From the NCBI GenBank assembly GCA_963843315.1, contig CAWJJU010000001.1, positions 124,001-188,000 of the forward strand: a DNA stretch of 64,000 nt. Reading direction: 5' to 3'. Below, piece after piece: positions 34,431 through 42,804 of the stretch. Origin of the DNA: JAWVFM01 sp963843315 (GTDB lineage Bacteria > Actinomycetota > Thermoleophilia > Solirubrobacterales > 70-9). The stretch's first letter is position 1; the number at the start of each line of letters is the position of its first letter. The position numbers and the translations under genes are program-made. The notes below the pieces were generated by a model that made no database searches, had not been told where the DNA came from, and saw nothing but the letters and a program-made list of their open reading frames with translations.

Positions 34431-35269
34431 TTGGCGGTGACGATCACTGCGCTCGGCGCGGCGATCGTTTCGGCGCCCGCAAGCGCATCGGTGACGACCC
34501 GGGGCGGCGTTCACTACGTCCGCGTGCCGGTCACGGTCAAGCCGCACTCCTTCGCGACCCGGGTCGCGGCCTGCCCCAAGCACACCAAGGTGCTCGGCGG
34601 CGGCGAGGATGCATCCACCGGCTACGGGACGATCGACCTGCGCCAGACGTATCCCGCCGACCTGGGCGACGCCAACTCCACGCCCGAGGACGGCTGGGGG
34701 GTCGTGGTCTTCAACCAGTCGGGCTCCAAGGCGCCGATCTCCGTTGTGGCGGCATGCGGGAAGACGAAGGTGGGCTACGTCCACAAGAAGGTCCACCTCA
34801 TCGGATCGGATGTGTCGCAGGAACACGATGTCTCCTGCCCGGCGGACCAGTACGCGGTCTCGGGCGGCGTGCGGGGAAAGAAGCAGCTGCTCTACATGGA
34901 GACCACGTTCCCGTACGGGAGCACAACGCCCGACCCGAGGTGGGGGTCCTACTTCAGCTCGCATAACGAAGCCAGCACGCCCACGGCATATGCGGTCTGC
35001 GTTCACCATGCCCCCTTCATGGCGGGGTTCGGCCAGCAAGACGTGCCCAAAGCGATGGACGAGGACGGCGGCAGCGCCGTGTGCCCGGCCCATACGGCCG
35101 TTTACGGCGGCGGTGTCTCCACGAATGCCGGCCCCAACTGGTGATCAACACCCTCGCCCCGGAGCCGTCGCACCATTCCGGCGGGGGAGGCGTTGACGCG
35201 CTCTTCGACCTCAACGCGGGCTACCCAGTCGACATCAACATCTACGCGAGCTGCGGCCCGAAGCTCTGA
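34431..35269 (+). CDS. Cysteine-containing secreted protein (one frameshift)
   Basis: TTG at 34431, seven bases after GGGGGA, opens a signal peptide (LAVTITALGAAIVSAPASAS). The mature protein has repeated short cysteine units: AACPKHTKVLGGGEDASTG, SVVAACGKTKVG, VSCPADQYAVSGGVRGKK, AVCVHHAPFM, AVCPAHTAVYGGGVSTN. C-P-x-x-x-x-x-x-GGG appears three times, so it is an internal repeat. Near 35140 one missing base ends the frame early; the other frame adds VINTLAPEPSHH to CGPKL at 35269. Function unknown. Confidence 0.68.
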
Positions 35270-35299
35270 GGGCCGGCGGTGCGGCCGCCGGCTGCGAGG

Positions 35300-35372
35300 G
35301 GTGAGCGAGGGGACTCGAACCCCCGACCGCCTGGACCACAACCAGGAGCTCTACCAACTGAGCTACGCCCAC
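35300..35372 (-). tRNA. tRNA-His (GTG)
   Basis: The cloverleaf is complete: acceptor GTGGGCG with CGCTCAC, D arm with AGCTCAGTTGGTAGAGCT, anticodon stem CCTGG/CCAGG around loop TTGTGGT (anticodon GTG), and T arm GGGG-TTCGAGT-CCCC. The 3' CCA is not encoded. A short open frame over it is spurious. Confidence 0.95.
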
Positions 35373-35403
35373 CGCGGGCATTCAATTTAGCGAGGCGGGG
35401 GTG

Positions 35404-36983
35404 CTACGGCGAGAGCCTGGCCATGGCGGTTGTCCCCGCTCCCGCGACGTAGGCATCCTCGCCGTGGGGGCTCATGACGACGTAGGTCGCCTCGCTGAGG
35501 CCAGATGCGACTCCGCCGCCGGGCGTCGTCTTGCAGGCACCGGTCCCGTCGGCCCGCGGCGGGGTCCGACGTCAGGCAGCGCGATAGGAGAGCCTGCCCT
35601 TCTTCGAGCTGAAAACGTACGCGACCGCGCTGTCGTTGCTCGCTGCGGCCACGAGACGGCGCCGTGGAGAGCAATCGAGCTGACACCGGAGAGACCCGAG
35701 AAGCCACCGCCCGCGGCGGCCGATCCGATCGCCCGGCACGCCCCGCTGCCGCCGGGGCCGATGTCGGAGTTGCCGGTGAGGCAGCCTGCGGAACCTGATC
35801 GTTCCGGTCTTCGGCGAGCGCTTGAACGTGTCCACCGCCGCATCCGTGGCCGATACCGAGTAGAGCGCGCGGCCGTTGGAGCTCATCGCCATCCCGTAGG
35901 GCCGGCTGAGGCCCGAACCCGTGCCGTCGGACGTCGCGTTCGGAATCGTGGCGCAGGCCTGCGTGCCCGTCGGCCCCACGATCTGCGACCCGACAGGCAG
36001 CGCTGGAAGGTCAGCTTGCTCCCGGTCTTGCCTCGTTTGAACGTGGCGACGGAGGCGTCGCGGCGCGAGGTACGTAGATCGAAGCGGGTGTCCGGGCTGA
36101 CGAAGCGAACTACGGGGTGGGCGATGCCGGAGTCGTTGCCGCCGGACGACGGATGCGGCATCGCCCTGCAGGCGCCCGTGCCGGTGCCCTTCGCGGTGAC
36201 GGCGTTGCCGGTGATGCAGCCCTTCCACGTGAGCTTGCCGGTCCCGGACCGGGACAGCCAGAAGACGTCGGCGTCGGTCGCCGCGACCCCATAGACCGAC
36301 TTCCCGTCGGCGGAGACAACGAGGTCGCGCGGACGCTGCAGCCCTGAGCCGATGGCCTGGGCAGAAGCCTTCGGAATCTGCCTGCAAGCACCGGTCCCGG
36401 CGGGACCGGTGGCGGTGTTGCCGGAGATGCACGAGTCGTACTTCAGCTTGCCCGTCTTCTTGTTCCTGTCGAAGGTGGCGATCGCGTCGTCCTCGGGGAA
36501 GCTCGCGCTCGCGACGACGTAGACGGACTTGCCGTCGGGGCTCGCCACGATCCCGCGCAACCCCGCGAGCCCGGACCCGACGCCGGTTGCCGTGTGCGAG
36601 GGGATGAGCTTGCAGGCGCCGGTCCCGTTCGGGCCGAGCTGCTCGCTGCCGCTGATGCATCCCCGGTACTTCAGCTTGCCCGTCTTGGCGTTGCGGGCGA
36701 ACTGGGCGACGGACGCGTCGCCCTCCTGCGCCGAGTAGACCGACTTGCCATCGGGGCTGACGGCGACCGCCAGGGGAAAATGGAGGCCTGAAGCCTGCCC
36801 GTCAGGGGTCGCGGAGGGGATCAGCGAGCAGTTGCCGGTACCGCCGGCGCCGGGCTTTCCGGACGTGACGGCACCGCTGATGCAGTCCCCGAACTTCGGC
36901 GGCTTCGACGCCGCCAGCGCGGACGCGGCCAGCAATGCGAGGGCCCCCACCACCAGCCCGATCGCGATTCGCCGCCTCACCAC
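35404..36983 (-). pseudogene. Secreted beta-propeller (lactonase-like) protein, at least four frameshifts
   Basis: A signal peptide (RRIAIGLVVGALALLAASAL) is followed by seven to eight units of about 60 residues of the form CISGxxxxGPxGTGAC..IPxA..G.GSGLxxPxxVxVSPDGKSVYxxA...xVAxFxR....GKLxY. These are blades of a 7-8-bladed propeller like 6-phosphogluconolactonase/LVIVD types. The frame holds to about 36090, then shifts near 36090, 36000, 35830, 35700 and 35580. The end reads AYVAGAGTTAMARLSP to TAG 35404. The ligand is unknown. The start is GTG at 36983. Confidence 0.7.
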
Positions 36984-37015
36984 GGCGACTTTCCGATGGG
37001 CTAGTCAGGGCGACC

Positions 37016-37309
37016 CTACGACGCAGCGGCGTCGTCGATGGCGAACCAGGCCCGCGCAAGGTCGACGCGGGAGCCGTTGAACGGCACGCCCTCGTCCTCG
37101 AGGAGCTTTCGCTGGCGGCTGCCCTTGGCGAGCGAGCCGTCCGCCCGCACCACCCGCTGCCAGGGCACGTCTGGGTCGTCGCAGGCGGCGAGCACCGCGC
37201 CCGCGAAGCGCGGGGCGCCCGGGCTCACGTCGCCGTAGGTCGAGACGAATCCCGCCGGGATCGAACGGACGCGGCGCAGCACGGCGGCGGCCGATCCGGA
37301 GGGCGTCAC
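37016..37309 (-). CDS. Alkyltransferase-like protein (MGMT fold without the active cysteine)
   Basis: A 97-residue protein with the MGMT C-terminal domain: RSIPAGFVSTYGDVSPGAPR, then DPDVPWQRVVRADGSLAKGS and KLLEDEGVPFNGSRVDLARA. The PCHR cysteine is tryptophan (PWQR), the sign of ATL proteins, which bind O6-alkylguanine without repairing it and pass the lesion to nucleotide excision repair (known for the family). GTG at 37309 overlaps the stop of the gene before it (GTGA). The active ogt is about 6 kb away. Confidence 0.88.
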   Translation of the reverse strand: MTPSGSAAAVLRRVRSIPAGFVSTYGDVSPGAPRFAGAVLAACDDPDVPWQRVVRADGSLAKGSRQRKLLEDEGVPFNGSRVDLARAWFAIDDAAAS

Positions 37310-37584
37310 CGAGCCGAGCGAATCAGCTGCTCCGCGCCCGCGGCCCGCTGGCGCTCGCCGGTGGGCAGCGTGACGTAGACGGCGCCCTCGCGCTCGAGTT
37401 GCTCGCGCGGGTTCATGAACGTGATGCCGACGAACCGGCCTTCCTCGTCGAAGCGCCAGAGATGGCTCTCGGGCGTTGGCTCTCGGGAACCGCGCGGCGG
37501 CCCGTCGACCGCGGCGTAGAGGACGTCGCTCGACGCGTCGTAGGTCGCGTAGCTGAAGGTGTGGTTGCCGACTCTGAGGGCCAT
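37306..37584 (-). CDS. DUF2283-like protein
   Basis: A 92-residue protein: FSYATYDASSDVLYAAVDGP near the start, then ESHLWRFDEEGRFVGITFMN, matching the Y-D-x-x-x-DVLY ... D-x-EG-x-xG pattern of DUF2283. A basic C-terminus follows. The function of the family is unknown. It starts at ATG 37584 only five bases from the tRNA-Arg gene and its stop overlaps the ATL start. Confidence 0.7.
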   Translation of the reverse strand: MALRVGNHTFSYATYDASSDVLYAAVDGPPRGSREPTPESHLWRFDEEGRFVGITFMNPREQLEREGAVYVTLPTGERQRAAGAEQLIRSAR

Positions 37585-37588
37585 CGAG

Positions 37589-37662
37589 CACCCCGGGCAG
37601 GACTCGAACCTGCGACCTGGGGATTAGAAGTCCCCCGCTCTATCCAGCTGAGCTACCGGGGC
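37589..37662 (-). tRNA. tRNA-Arg (TCT)
   Basis: Acceptor GCCCCGG pairs with CCGGGGT (one G-U), D arm TAGCTCAGCTGGATAGAGC, anticodon stem GGGGA/TCCCC around loop CTTCTAA (anticodon TCT), and T arm with GTTCGAGTCC. Complete cloverleaf of 74 bases with discriminator G; no encoded CCA. Confidence 0.95.
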
Positions 37663-37710
37663 CCGCGCGGAGCGTAGCGCCGACCCAACACGCTTCCGCC
37701 GTGCCCTCGT

Positions 37711-38226
37711 TCAGCGACCGACGACTGTCCCGACGACGGAGCACTGGCCGGTGACGGAGTACTTGTTCGCCAGGAAGGTCGCGCTCACGGCGGGCTTGCC
37801 GGTCGGGCCGCGCCCGTAGCTCATCACGCCCTCGTAGTCGTCGAGCGGGAAGACCTGCTGCTCGCCGCTGTCGAACACGTCGTCGACGCCCTCGGCGCCG
37901 CTGAGCCCGATGATGCTGTTGTCGGTGTTGGTTGTCGCGGTGAGGACGACTTCGGGACCGGCCGGGCAGCTCGCCGTGACCTTCAGCCCGCCGATGTTGA
38001 ACAGGGTCTTGGCGGGCGAGAACTCGGCTTGCCGGTAGCTCACCTGCTTGATCGACTTGACGGCGTTGGCGGCGAGGTCCTTCGACTTCACCTGGCCGTT
38101 GACGATGTTCTTCGACTTGACGCTGTTCGCCGGCAGGTGGAAGGCCGCATAGGCGCCCCCGCCGAGCGCCACGAAGAGCGCGATGGTTGCGATGACAGCG
38201 GCGGGAGTTGGGCGAAAGCGATTCAT
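37711..38226 (-). CDS. Secreted protein of the LPANSVKSKN family
   Basis: A 171-residue exported protein. The leader AVIATIALFVALGGGAYAAF and the following LPANSVKSKNIVNGQVKSKD repeat, with LAANAVKSIKQV, is a hallmark of many Thermoleophilia secreted proteins in my memory. The rest has two cysteines (ASCPAGPE and TGQCSVVG) and beta-rich text. The short SVKSK repeats could form a stalk. Function unknown. ATG at 38226 overlaps the upstream gene stop (ATGA), so it is in its transcript. Confidence 0.78.
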   Translation of the reverse strand: MNRFRPTPAAVIATIALFVALGGGAYAAFHLPANSVKSKNIVNGQVKSKDLAANAVKSIKQVSYRQAEFSPAKTLFNIGGLKVTASCPAGPEVVLTATTNTDNSIIGLSGAEGVDDVFDSGEQQVFPLDDYEGVMSYGRGPTGKPAVSATFLANKYSVTGQCSVVGTVVGR

Positions 38227-38489
38227 CGGCCGATCCTACGCGCTTGCGCGCGGGCCCGGGAGCTTTCCGCTGCGGCCTCGGGGACCGGCGCCGGCGCGGG
38301 ATCGGGAGTCACGGTGCCGGCGTCACCGGGGTCCTTGACCGCCTCGACGGCCTCCTTTGCCTTGTCGGCCAGGCTCCCGTCGCCCGAGGCGATGTCCTTC
38401 AGCTCGCCCAGGTCCTCCTTGAGGCTGTCGGTGCCGCCGCGCTTGTCGATCGCCGCCTTGGCCTCGTCCGCAAGCTTCTTGAAGTCCAT
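38223..38489 (-). CDS. Small helical protein, possibly Rv0909/MT0933 antitoxin-like
   Basis: An 88-residue charged protein. MDFKKLADEAKAAIDKRGGT and LKEDLGELKDIASGDGSLAD resemble the small Rv0909/MT0933-type proteins annotated as antitoxins; no toxin gene is near, so a toxin-antitoxin role is not supported. The last 30 residues are proline/alanine-rich then arginine-rich. GGAGAG lies before ATG 38489. It overlaps the secreted protein gene downstream. Confidence 0.6.
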   Translation of the reverse strand: MDFKKLADEAKAAIDKRGGTDSLKEDLGELKDIASGDGSLADKAKEAVEAVKDPGDAGTVTPDPAPAPVPEAAAESSRARAQARRIGR

Positions 38490-38557
38490 CCGCTCTCTCC
38501 TTCCGATTTCGTCTCACTCTAGGCACATTCCGCGTGCAACGCAGCGCAAGTTCTACG

Positions 38558-38571
38558 CGAACATACGTTCG
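38558..38571. promoter_or_regulatory. LexA-type SOS box
   Basis: CGAAC-ATAC-GTTCG is a perfect palindrome and fits the Gram-positive/actinobacterial LexA consensus CGAACRNRYGTTCG at every position. It ends at the first base of the GTG start of the HTH gene and lies 69 bases upstream of the divergent 88-residue gene. A LexA dimer here would cover the transcription start of the HTH gene. Binding itself is inference. Confidence 0.72.
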
Positions 38572-39230
38572 TGACCTACCCACCCTACATTCGTGAGAAG
38601 GCCCGCGAGCTGCGCCGGACCAAGAAGCTCACGATCGACGAGATCGCCGAGCGCCTAGCGATCTCGCGGACGACCGCGTTCTATTGGGTCCGCGACCTGG
38701 AGATTCCTCGCAAACCGATCGGATGGCCAATTGGGGCGCGAGAGAAGGGCAACCGCGCCATGAGAAGGAAGTACCGCCTTCTCCGGGAGGCCGCGTACAG
38801 GCTAGGAGTCGACCAATTCGAGGTCCTGTCCGAAGATCCCGAATTCCGAGACTTCGTCTGCCTCTTCATCACGGAGGGTTACCGGCGCAGTTCCCACGGA
38901 GTCGCCATAGCCAATTCGGATCTGGCGGTCATCAAGCTCGCCGACAGATGGATCAGACGGCTCACCGACAAACAGGTTCGATACACCTTCCAGCACCACG
39001 CCGACCAAGACCCGGGCAAGCTCATCGAGTTCTGGTCGGACGAACTTCGGGTCGACCCCGGCGCCTTCACGTTCCAGCGAAAGTCCAACAGCGGTGGGCT
39101 TCGCGGGAGGAATTGGCGCTCACCGCACGGCGTCTTGACGGTGCTGTGCCACGACACGTATCTGCGCTGCCGCATGCAGGCGTGGGTTGATCGCGTCAAA
39201 GACGAATGGATGAATCTCGGCGACCGCTGA
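38571..39230 (+). CDS. HTH protein with LAGLIDADG-like C-terminal domain
   Basis: A 219-residue protein. An N-terminal helix-turn-helix (LTIDEIAERLAISRTTAFYW, residues 20-40) precedes a basic linker. Then FVCLFITEGYRRSSHGVAIA and NSDLAVIKLADRWIRRL resemble one LAGLIDADG homing-endonuclease motif with its following helix, as kept in the regulator WhiA (where the order is reversed). The acidic E of TEG is at the catalytic position. GTG at 38571 follows a LexA box with no ribosome site, so the mRNA may be leaderless. Codon use is visibly less GC-rich than around, suggesting transfer. A tRNA-Pro lies just downstream. Confidence 0.68.
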   Translation: MTYPPYIREKARELRRTKKLTIDEIAERLAISRTTAFYWVRDLEIPRKPIGWPIGAREKGNRAMRRKYRLLREAAYRLGVDQFEVLSEDPEFRDFVCLFITEGYRRSSHGVAIANSDLAVIKLADRWIRRLTDKQVRYTFQHHADQDPGKLIEFWSDELRVDPGAFTFQRKSNSGGLRGRNWRSPHGVLTVLCHDTYLRCRMQAWVDRVKDEWMNLGDR

Positions 39231-39256
39231 GCCCGAGGCTAGAATCAAGCCGCCCC

Positions 39257-39330
39257 CGGGGTGTGGCGCAGCCTGGTAGCGCGTTCGATTTGGGGTTGAA
39301 AGGCCGCCGGTTCGAATCCGGCCACCCCGA
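39257..39330 (+). tRNA. tRNA-Pro (TGG)
   Basis: Acceptor CGGGGTG pairs with CACCCCG, D arm GGCGCAGCCTGGTAGCGC, anticodon stem TTCGA/TTGAA around loop TTTGGGG (anticodon TGG), and T arm CCGG-TTCGAAT-CCGG. Complete 74-base cloverleaf, no encoded CCA. A spurious open frame overlaps it. Confidence 0.95.
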
Positions 39331-39368
39331 TCAGGCCACCACTCCGTCGGCTCCCATCCCCATCACCT

Positions 39369-39719
39369 GTGCGCTCTGTCAAGCCCTACGCCATCCTCGC
39401 TCTACTGTCCGCCCTCCTCGCCGGCTGCAGCGTGTCGCTTTCCACCTCCTCGTCGGACAAGCCGACGATCGATCCCGCGAAGATCGAGCCGATCCTCGTC
39501 CAGCGGCTGGCCGCCAACGCCGGGGTGAGCCCCAAGGGGGTCACGCTCGACTGCCCGTCGGGGGAGCCCGCGGTCGAGGGCACGAAGTTCGACTGCACCC
39601 TCACCGCCGCCGACGGGACGACCGCGAAGGTGAACGCGACCGTCACGAGCGTCGAGCGCAACGGCGGCGAGATCAACTACCACGTGGACGCGACCGTCCC
39701 GCGGGGCCAGTTCAAGTAG
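39369..39719 (+). CDS. DUF4333-like lipoprotein
   Basis: A 116-residue lipoprotein. GTG at 39369 opens RSVKPYAILALLSALLAGCS with a lipobox (LLAGC, lipid on Cys20). The mature part has a cysteine pair, LDCPSGEPAVEGTKFDCTLT, and KVNATVTSVERNGGEINYHV, typical of DUF4333 domains, often fused to membrane proteins in actinobacteria. It is anchored outside the membrane; the role is unknown. Confidence 0.8.
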   Translation: MRSVKPYAILALLSALLAGCSVSLSTSSSDKPTIDPAKIEPILVQRLAANAGVSPKGVTLDCPSGEPAVEGTKFDCTLTAADGTTAKVNATVTSVERNGGEINYHVDATVPRGQFK

Positions 39720-39751
39720 CGGGCGCCCGGCCGCGGCCGGGCGGAGGACGC

Positions 39752-39922
39752 CTAGGCGTCCTCGCCCCCGCCCTCGTCGCCGAGGAAGAAGTCGGCGTCC
39801 TCGACCTCGGTGTCGAGCGGGTCGGCGTCGTCCTCGATCATGTCGTCGTGAAGGGGTTCGTCGGCCTCGCCCTCGCCCTCGTCGAGAGGCGCCGGGTCGC
39901 GTTCGAACTCAGATTCGCTCAT
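39752..39922 (-). CDS. 56-residue acidic protein
   Basis: ATG at 39922 to TAG at 39752 encodes MSESEFERDPAPLDEGEGEA and then DDMIEDDADPLDTEVEDADF, with almost 45 percent Asp and Glu. The frame uses the usual third-position G/C pattern, which supports it being coding. It lies between a plus-strand lipoprotein and a minus-strand secreted protein. Nothing in it shows a function. Confidence 0.6.
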   Translation of the reverse strand: MSESEFERDPAPLDEGEGEADEPLHDDMIEDDADPLDTEVEDADFFLGDEGGGEDA

Positions 39923-39942
39923 GCCTGATTGATACTCGCTCC

Positions 39943-40455
39943 TCAGCGGGACCGAAGCCCCGCCACGAAGTCAGCGTCCCCGTTCCTGCCGTAGGAGACG
40001 GAGATGTCCACGGCATTTGCGTTGTGCAGTCGCCGCGGGATCGAGGCGAGCCACCGCCGCGGATGGCCGGGCACCTGAAGATCGCCCCGGCCCCGGTCGA
40101 CTGTGGAGACGCCGTCGTGGCGGATCCGCACGAGCGTCACGACCACGCGCCACGGCCGGTCGAGGATCGCGCGGTTGTGCGGGAAACGCACGTGGAGCAC
40201 GTCGCCCCCGCTCACGGCAAGCCTCGAGTGGGGATGCGGATAGACCGAATCGGCGCACATGCCCGCGTGGACGCCGTGGTGCGCTCGCCCCGTCGTGCAG
40301 TACGAGCCGACGCTCGAGCGCACGGTCGATCCGTGGGCGCTCACCAGGGCCGGCCGCGGGGACATGTCTCGCGACGACCCCGCCGCGGCGGTCACGGCCG
40401 AGGCCGATGCGATCAGGGCGGCCGCGGACAGGATGCCGGTGGTCTTCAGTCTCAT
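39943..40455 (-). CDS. Secreted hypothetical protein
   Basis: A 170-residue protein with a signal peptide (MRLKTTGILSAAALIASASA). The mature part has two cysteines (SYCTTGRAHHG and GMCADSVYPHPHSR) and the text LHVRFPHNRAILDRPWRVVV, ending in basic residues. Histidines and cysteines near each other could bind metal, which is a guess. Twenty-one bases separate it from the start of the acidic gene. No family recognised. Confidence 0.65.
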   Translation of the reverse strand: MRLKTTGILSAAALIASASAVTAAAGSSRDMSPRPALVSAHGSTVRSSVGSYCTTGRAHHGVHAGMCADSVYPHPHSRLAVSGGDVLHVRFPHNRAILDRPWRVVVTLVRIRHDGVSTVDRGRGDLQVPGHPRRWLASIPRRLHNANAVDISVSYGRNGDADFVAGLRSR

Positions 40456-40570
40456 ATGCGCGGTCTACGGCGCGGGCCGCCCCTCATCACGGCCGGCGGC
40501 CCATCGGCGGGGCGAAGCCGCCCCGATCGCTCATCCAGATGGTTGAATCAGTCATCTAGTGTTGGAGGCG

Positions 40571-41828
40571 ATGGCCGAAGTCCTTCCCGTCTCCGCCCTG
40601 CATTACGACCTCGCGGCCGCCGGCGCCCTCGGCGACGTCGTCGCACCGCCCTACGACGTCATCGACCCGGCGCTTCGCGCCGAGCTGGTGGGCCGCTCGC
40701 CCTTCAACGTCGTCGAGATCGACCTGCCGGAGGCCGCCGACGGCGCCGACCCCTACGCCCATGCCGCGGAGACCCTGGAGGCCTGGACCCTCCAGGGAAT
40801 CGTCGCCGCCGACCGCGAGCCCACGGTGTGGGCGCTCACCCAGGACTACGTCGGCCCCGACGGCGTCGCCCGGCAGCGCCGCGGCCTGCTCGCACGCGTG
40901 CGGGTCACCGACTACGGCGCCGGCGAGATCCGCCCCCACGAGCGCACCCAGCCGGGCCCGAAGGAGGACCGCCTCAACCTGACCAGGGCCACGCGGCACA
41001 ACCTCTCGCCGATCTTCTCGCTGCACTCCGGGGACTCGTGGTCGGCGGTCGCCGCCTCGACGCAGGCCGAGCCCTGGGGCGAGGCGACCGACGACGACGG
41101 CACCGTCAACCGCGTGTGGCGAATTGCCGACCCCGCCGTTCACGCCGCCGTGACCGAGGCGCTCGCCGGCGCCGAGCTGCTGATCGCCGACGGCCACCAC
41201 CGCTACGAGACCGCCCGGGTCTACGCCGACGAGATCGGCGGCGACGGACCGCACCGCTACACGCTGATGGCGCTGACCTCGCTGGAGGACCCCGGCCTCA
41301 CGGTGTTCGCAACCCACCGTCTGCTGAAGGGCCTGGCCGCCGACAGCGCGAAGCAGGAGCGGCTCGCGGCGGTGCTTCGCGAGCGCTTCGACCTCGAGGA
41401 GGTGCCGCTGGACGCGCTCGACCCGGCGGGCGAGGAGGGAGTGGGCGTCTTCGGCTACGTGGACTCCCATTTCCGCCGCGGCTTCCGGCTGCGGCTGAAG
41501 ATACGCCGCCGGCCTGGCGGCCGACCTCCCGGATCGCTCCGACGCCTACCGCTCGCTCGACGCGGCGATCCTGGAGAAGGTCGTCCTCGAGGGGGCGCTC
41601 GGGATGACGCCCGCGGACGTCGAGGCCAAGCGCGGCATCGGCTACGTCAAGGACGCGGCGGGGGCGATCGCAGCGCTCGACGACGGCCACGACGCCGCGT
41701 TCCTGCTGCGGCCCACCCCGATCGAGGACGTGCGCGCCGTGGCGGCGGCCGGCGAGACGATGCCCCCGAAGTCGACCTACTTCTATCCCAAGCTCCCAAC
41801 CGGCCTTCTCTTCAACCCGCTGAGCTGA
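40571..41828 (+). CDS. DUF1015 family protein (one frameshift)
   Basis: About 419 residues. The family shows VVAPPYDVIDPALRAELVGR, FNVVEIDLPEA, IRPHERTQPGPKEDRLNLTR and LLIADGHHRYETARVYADEI, all present here. Near 41510 the frame breaks inside the C-terminal part; the next frame gives LEKVVLEGALGMTPADVEAK and PPKSTYFYPKLPTGLLFNPL to TGA 41828, the usual end of the family. GGAG precedes ATG 40571. The function is unknown; the GHHR motif hints at nucleotide or phosphate handling. It heads the pduO-osmC-SDR-Nudix series. Confidence 0.88.
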
Positions 41829-41830
41829 GC

Positions 41831-42400
41831 GTGACCCGGATCTACACCAAGAAGGGCGACGACGGCACAACCTCGCTGTGGTACGGCGGGCGCGTGGAGA
41901 AGCCCAGCCTGCGCACCGAGGCCTACGGCACGCTCGACGAGGCCGCCTCGGCCCTGGGGGTCGCCCGCGCGCTGTGCGAGCCGGGCTCGGAGCTTGCCGC
42001 CGACATCCTTCGCCTCCAGGACGACCTGTTCATCGCCGGCGCGGAGCTCGCGACCGCCCCGGAGGCGGCCGAGCGCCTGCAGGACGGCGTCAGCCGGATC
42101 ACCGAAGAGATCGTCGCCGACCTCGAGGCGGCCATCGACCGCTACATGGAGCGCGTCGAGCTGCCGCCGAAGTTCGTGATCCCCGGGGGCAACCACCTGT
42201 CGGCCCAGCTCGACGTCGCCCGGGCGACCATCCGCCGCGCCGAGCGCCGGACGGTCGAGGTCGATCGCGCCGACGGCCTCGCGTCGAAGGCGATCCTGAG
42301 CTTCCTGAACCGTGCCTCGGACCTGGCATACGCGATGGCCCGCTTCGCGGACGTTGACGACCCCGAGCTCTTCGCCGGGCGCGAGCGCGGCGCGCAATGA
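41831..42400 (+). CDS. pduO: Cob(I)alamin adenosyltransferase, PduO type
   Basis: A 189-residue enzyme that makes adenosylcobalamin from ATP and cob(I)alamin. GTG at 41831 gives VTRIYTKKGDDGTTSLWYGG, the N-terminal ATP-binding signature, with YGTLDEAASALGVARAL. Later motifs are PPKFVIPGGNHLSAQLDVAR, then RRAERRTVEVDRA and FLNRASDLAYAMARF. The length is standard. It begins two bases after the DUF1015 stop, and its stop overlaps osmC (ATGA). Confidence 0.95.
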   Translation: MTRIYTKKGDDGTTSLWYGGRVEKPSLRTEAYGTLDEAASALGVARALCEPGSELAADILRLQDDLFIAGAELATAPEAAERLQDGVSRITEEIVADLEAAIDRYMERVELPPKFVIPGGNHLSAQLDVARATIRRAERRTVEVDRADGLASKAILSFLNRASDLAYAMARFADVDDPELFAGRERGAQ

Positions 42401-42804
42401 GCGCGCGAGCCGTCGCCCGGCGCCGCGAGGGCTTCGTCCACGACGTCGAGATCGACGGCGAGCACACCGTCGTCGTCGACGAGCCCGAGGCCGCGGGCGG
42501 CACGAACACCGGCCCCTCCCCCACCCGCCTGGCCGGCGCCGCCCTGGCCGCCTGCACCGCCATCACCGTCGAGATGTACGCCGACCGCAAGGGCTGGGAC
42601 ATCGGCGACCTGGAGGTCAGCGTCGACATCGAATGGGATGGCGTCGCGCCGAAGTCCTTCACCGTGACCCTGGACCTGCCGGCCGGGCTCACCGAGGAGC
42701 AACAGGAGAAGCTGCGGGTGATAGCCGGCAAGTGCCCGGTGCACAGGACCATCGCCGGCTCGACCCAGGTGACGATCGAAGACCGCGTCGCGCCCCGCGA
42801 CTGA
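42397..42804 (+). CDS. OsmC family peroxiredoxin
   Basis: A 135-residue OsmC/Ohr-fold protein that reduces organic hydroperoxides with two cysteines. Cys53 is in GAALAACTAITVEMYADRKG, and Cys113 in AGKCPVHRTIAGSTQV. GGTNTGPSPTRLAGAAL is the family loop. It is closer to the YhfA/OsmC subgroup than to Ohr, by the KCPVHR motif. The start overlaps pduO, the stop overlaps the SDR start (TGATG). Confidence 0.93.
   Translation: MSARAVARRREGFVHDVEIDGEHTVVVDEPEAAGGTNTGPSPTRLAGAALAACTAITVEMYADRKGWDIGDLEVSVDIEWDGVAPKSFTVTLDLPAGLTEEQQEKLRVIAGKCPVHRTIAGSTQVTIEDRVAPRD

Noticed and set aside
35193..35390. Short open frame with EGTRTPDRLDHNQELYQLSY
   Set aside because: This is the well-known false frame over a tRNA gene (tRNA-His).
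38223..38489. Toxin-antitoxin module
   Set aside because: The small protein is antitoxin-like at best and its neighbours are a secreted protein and an HTH gene, not a toxin.
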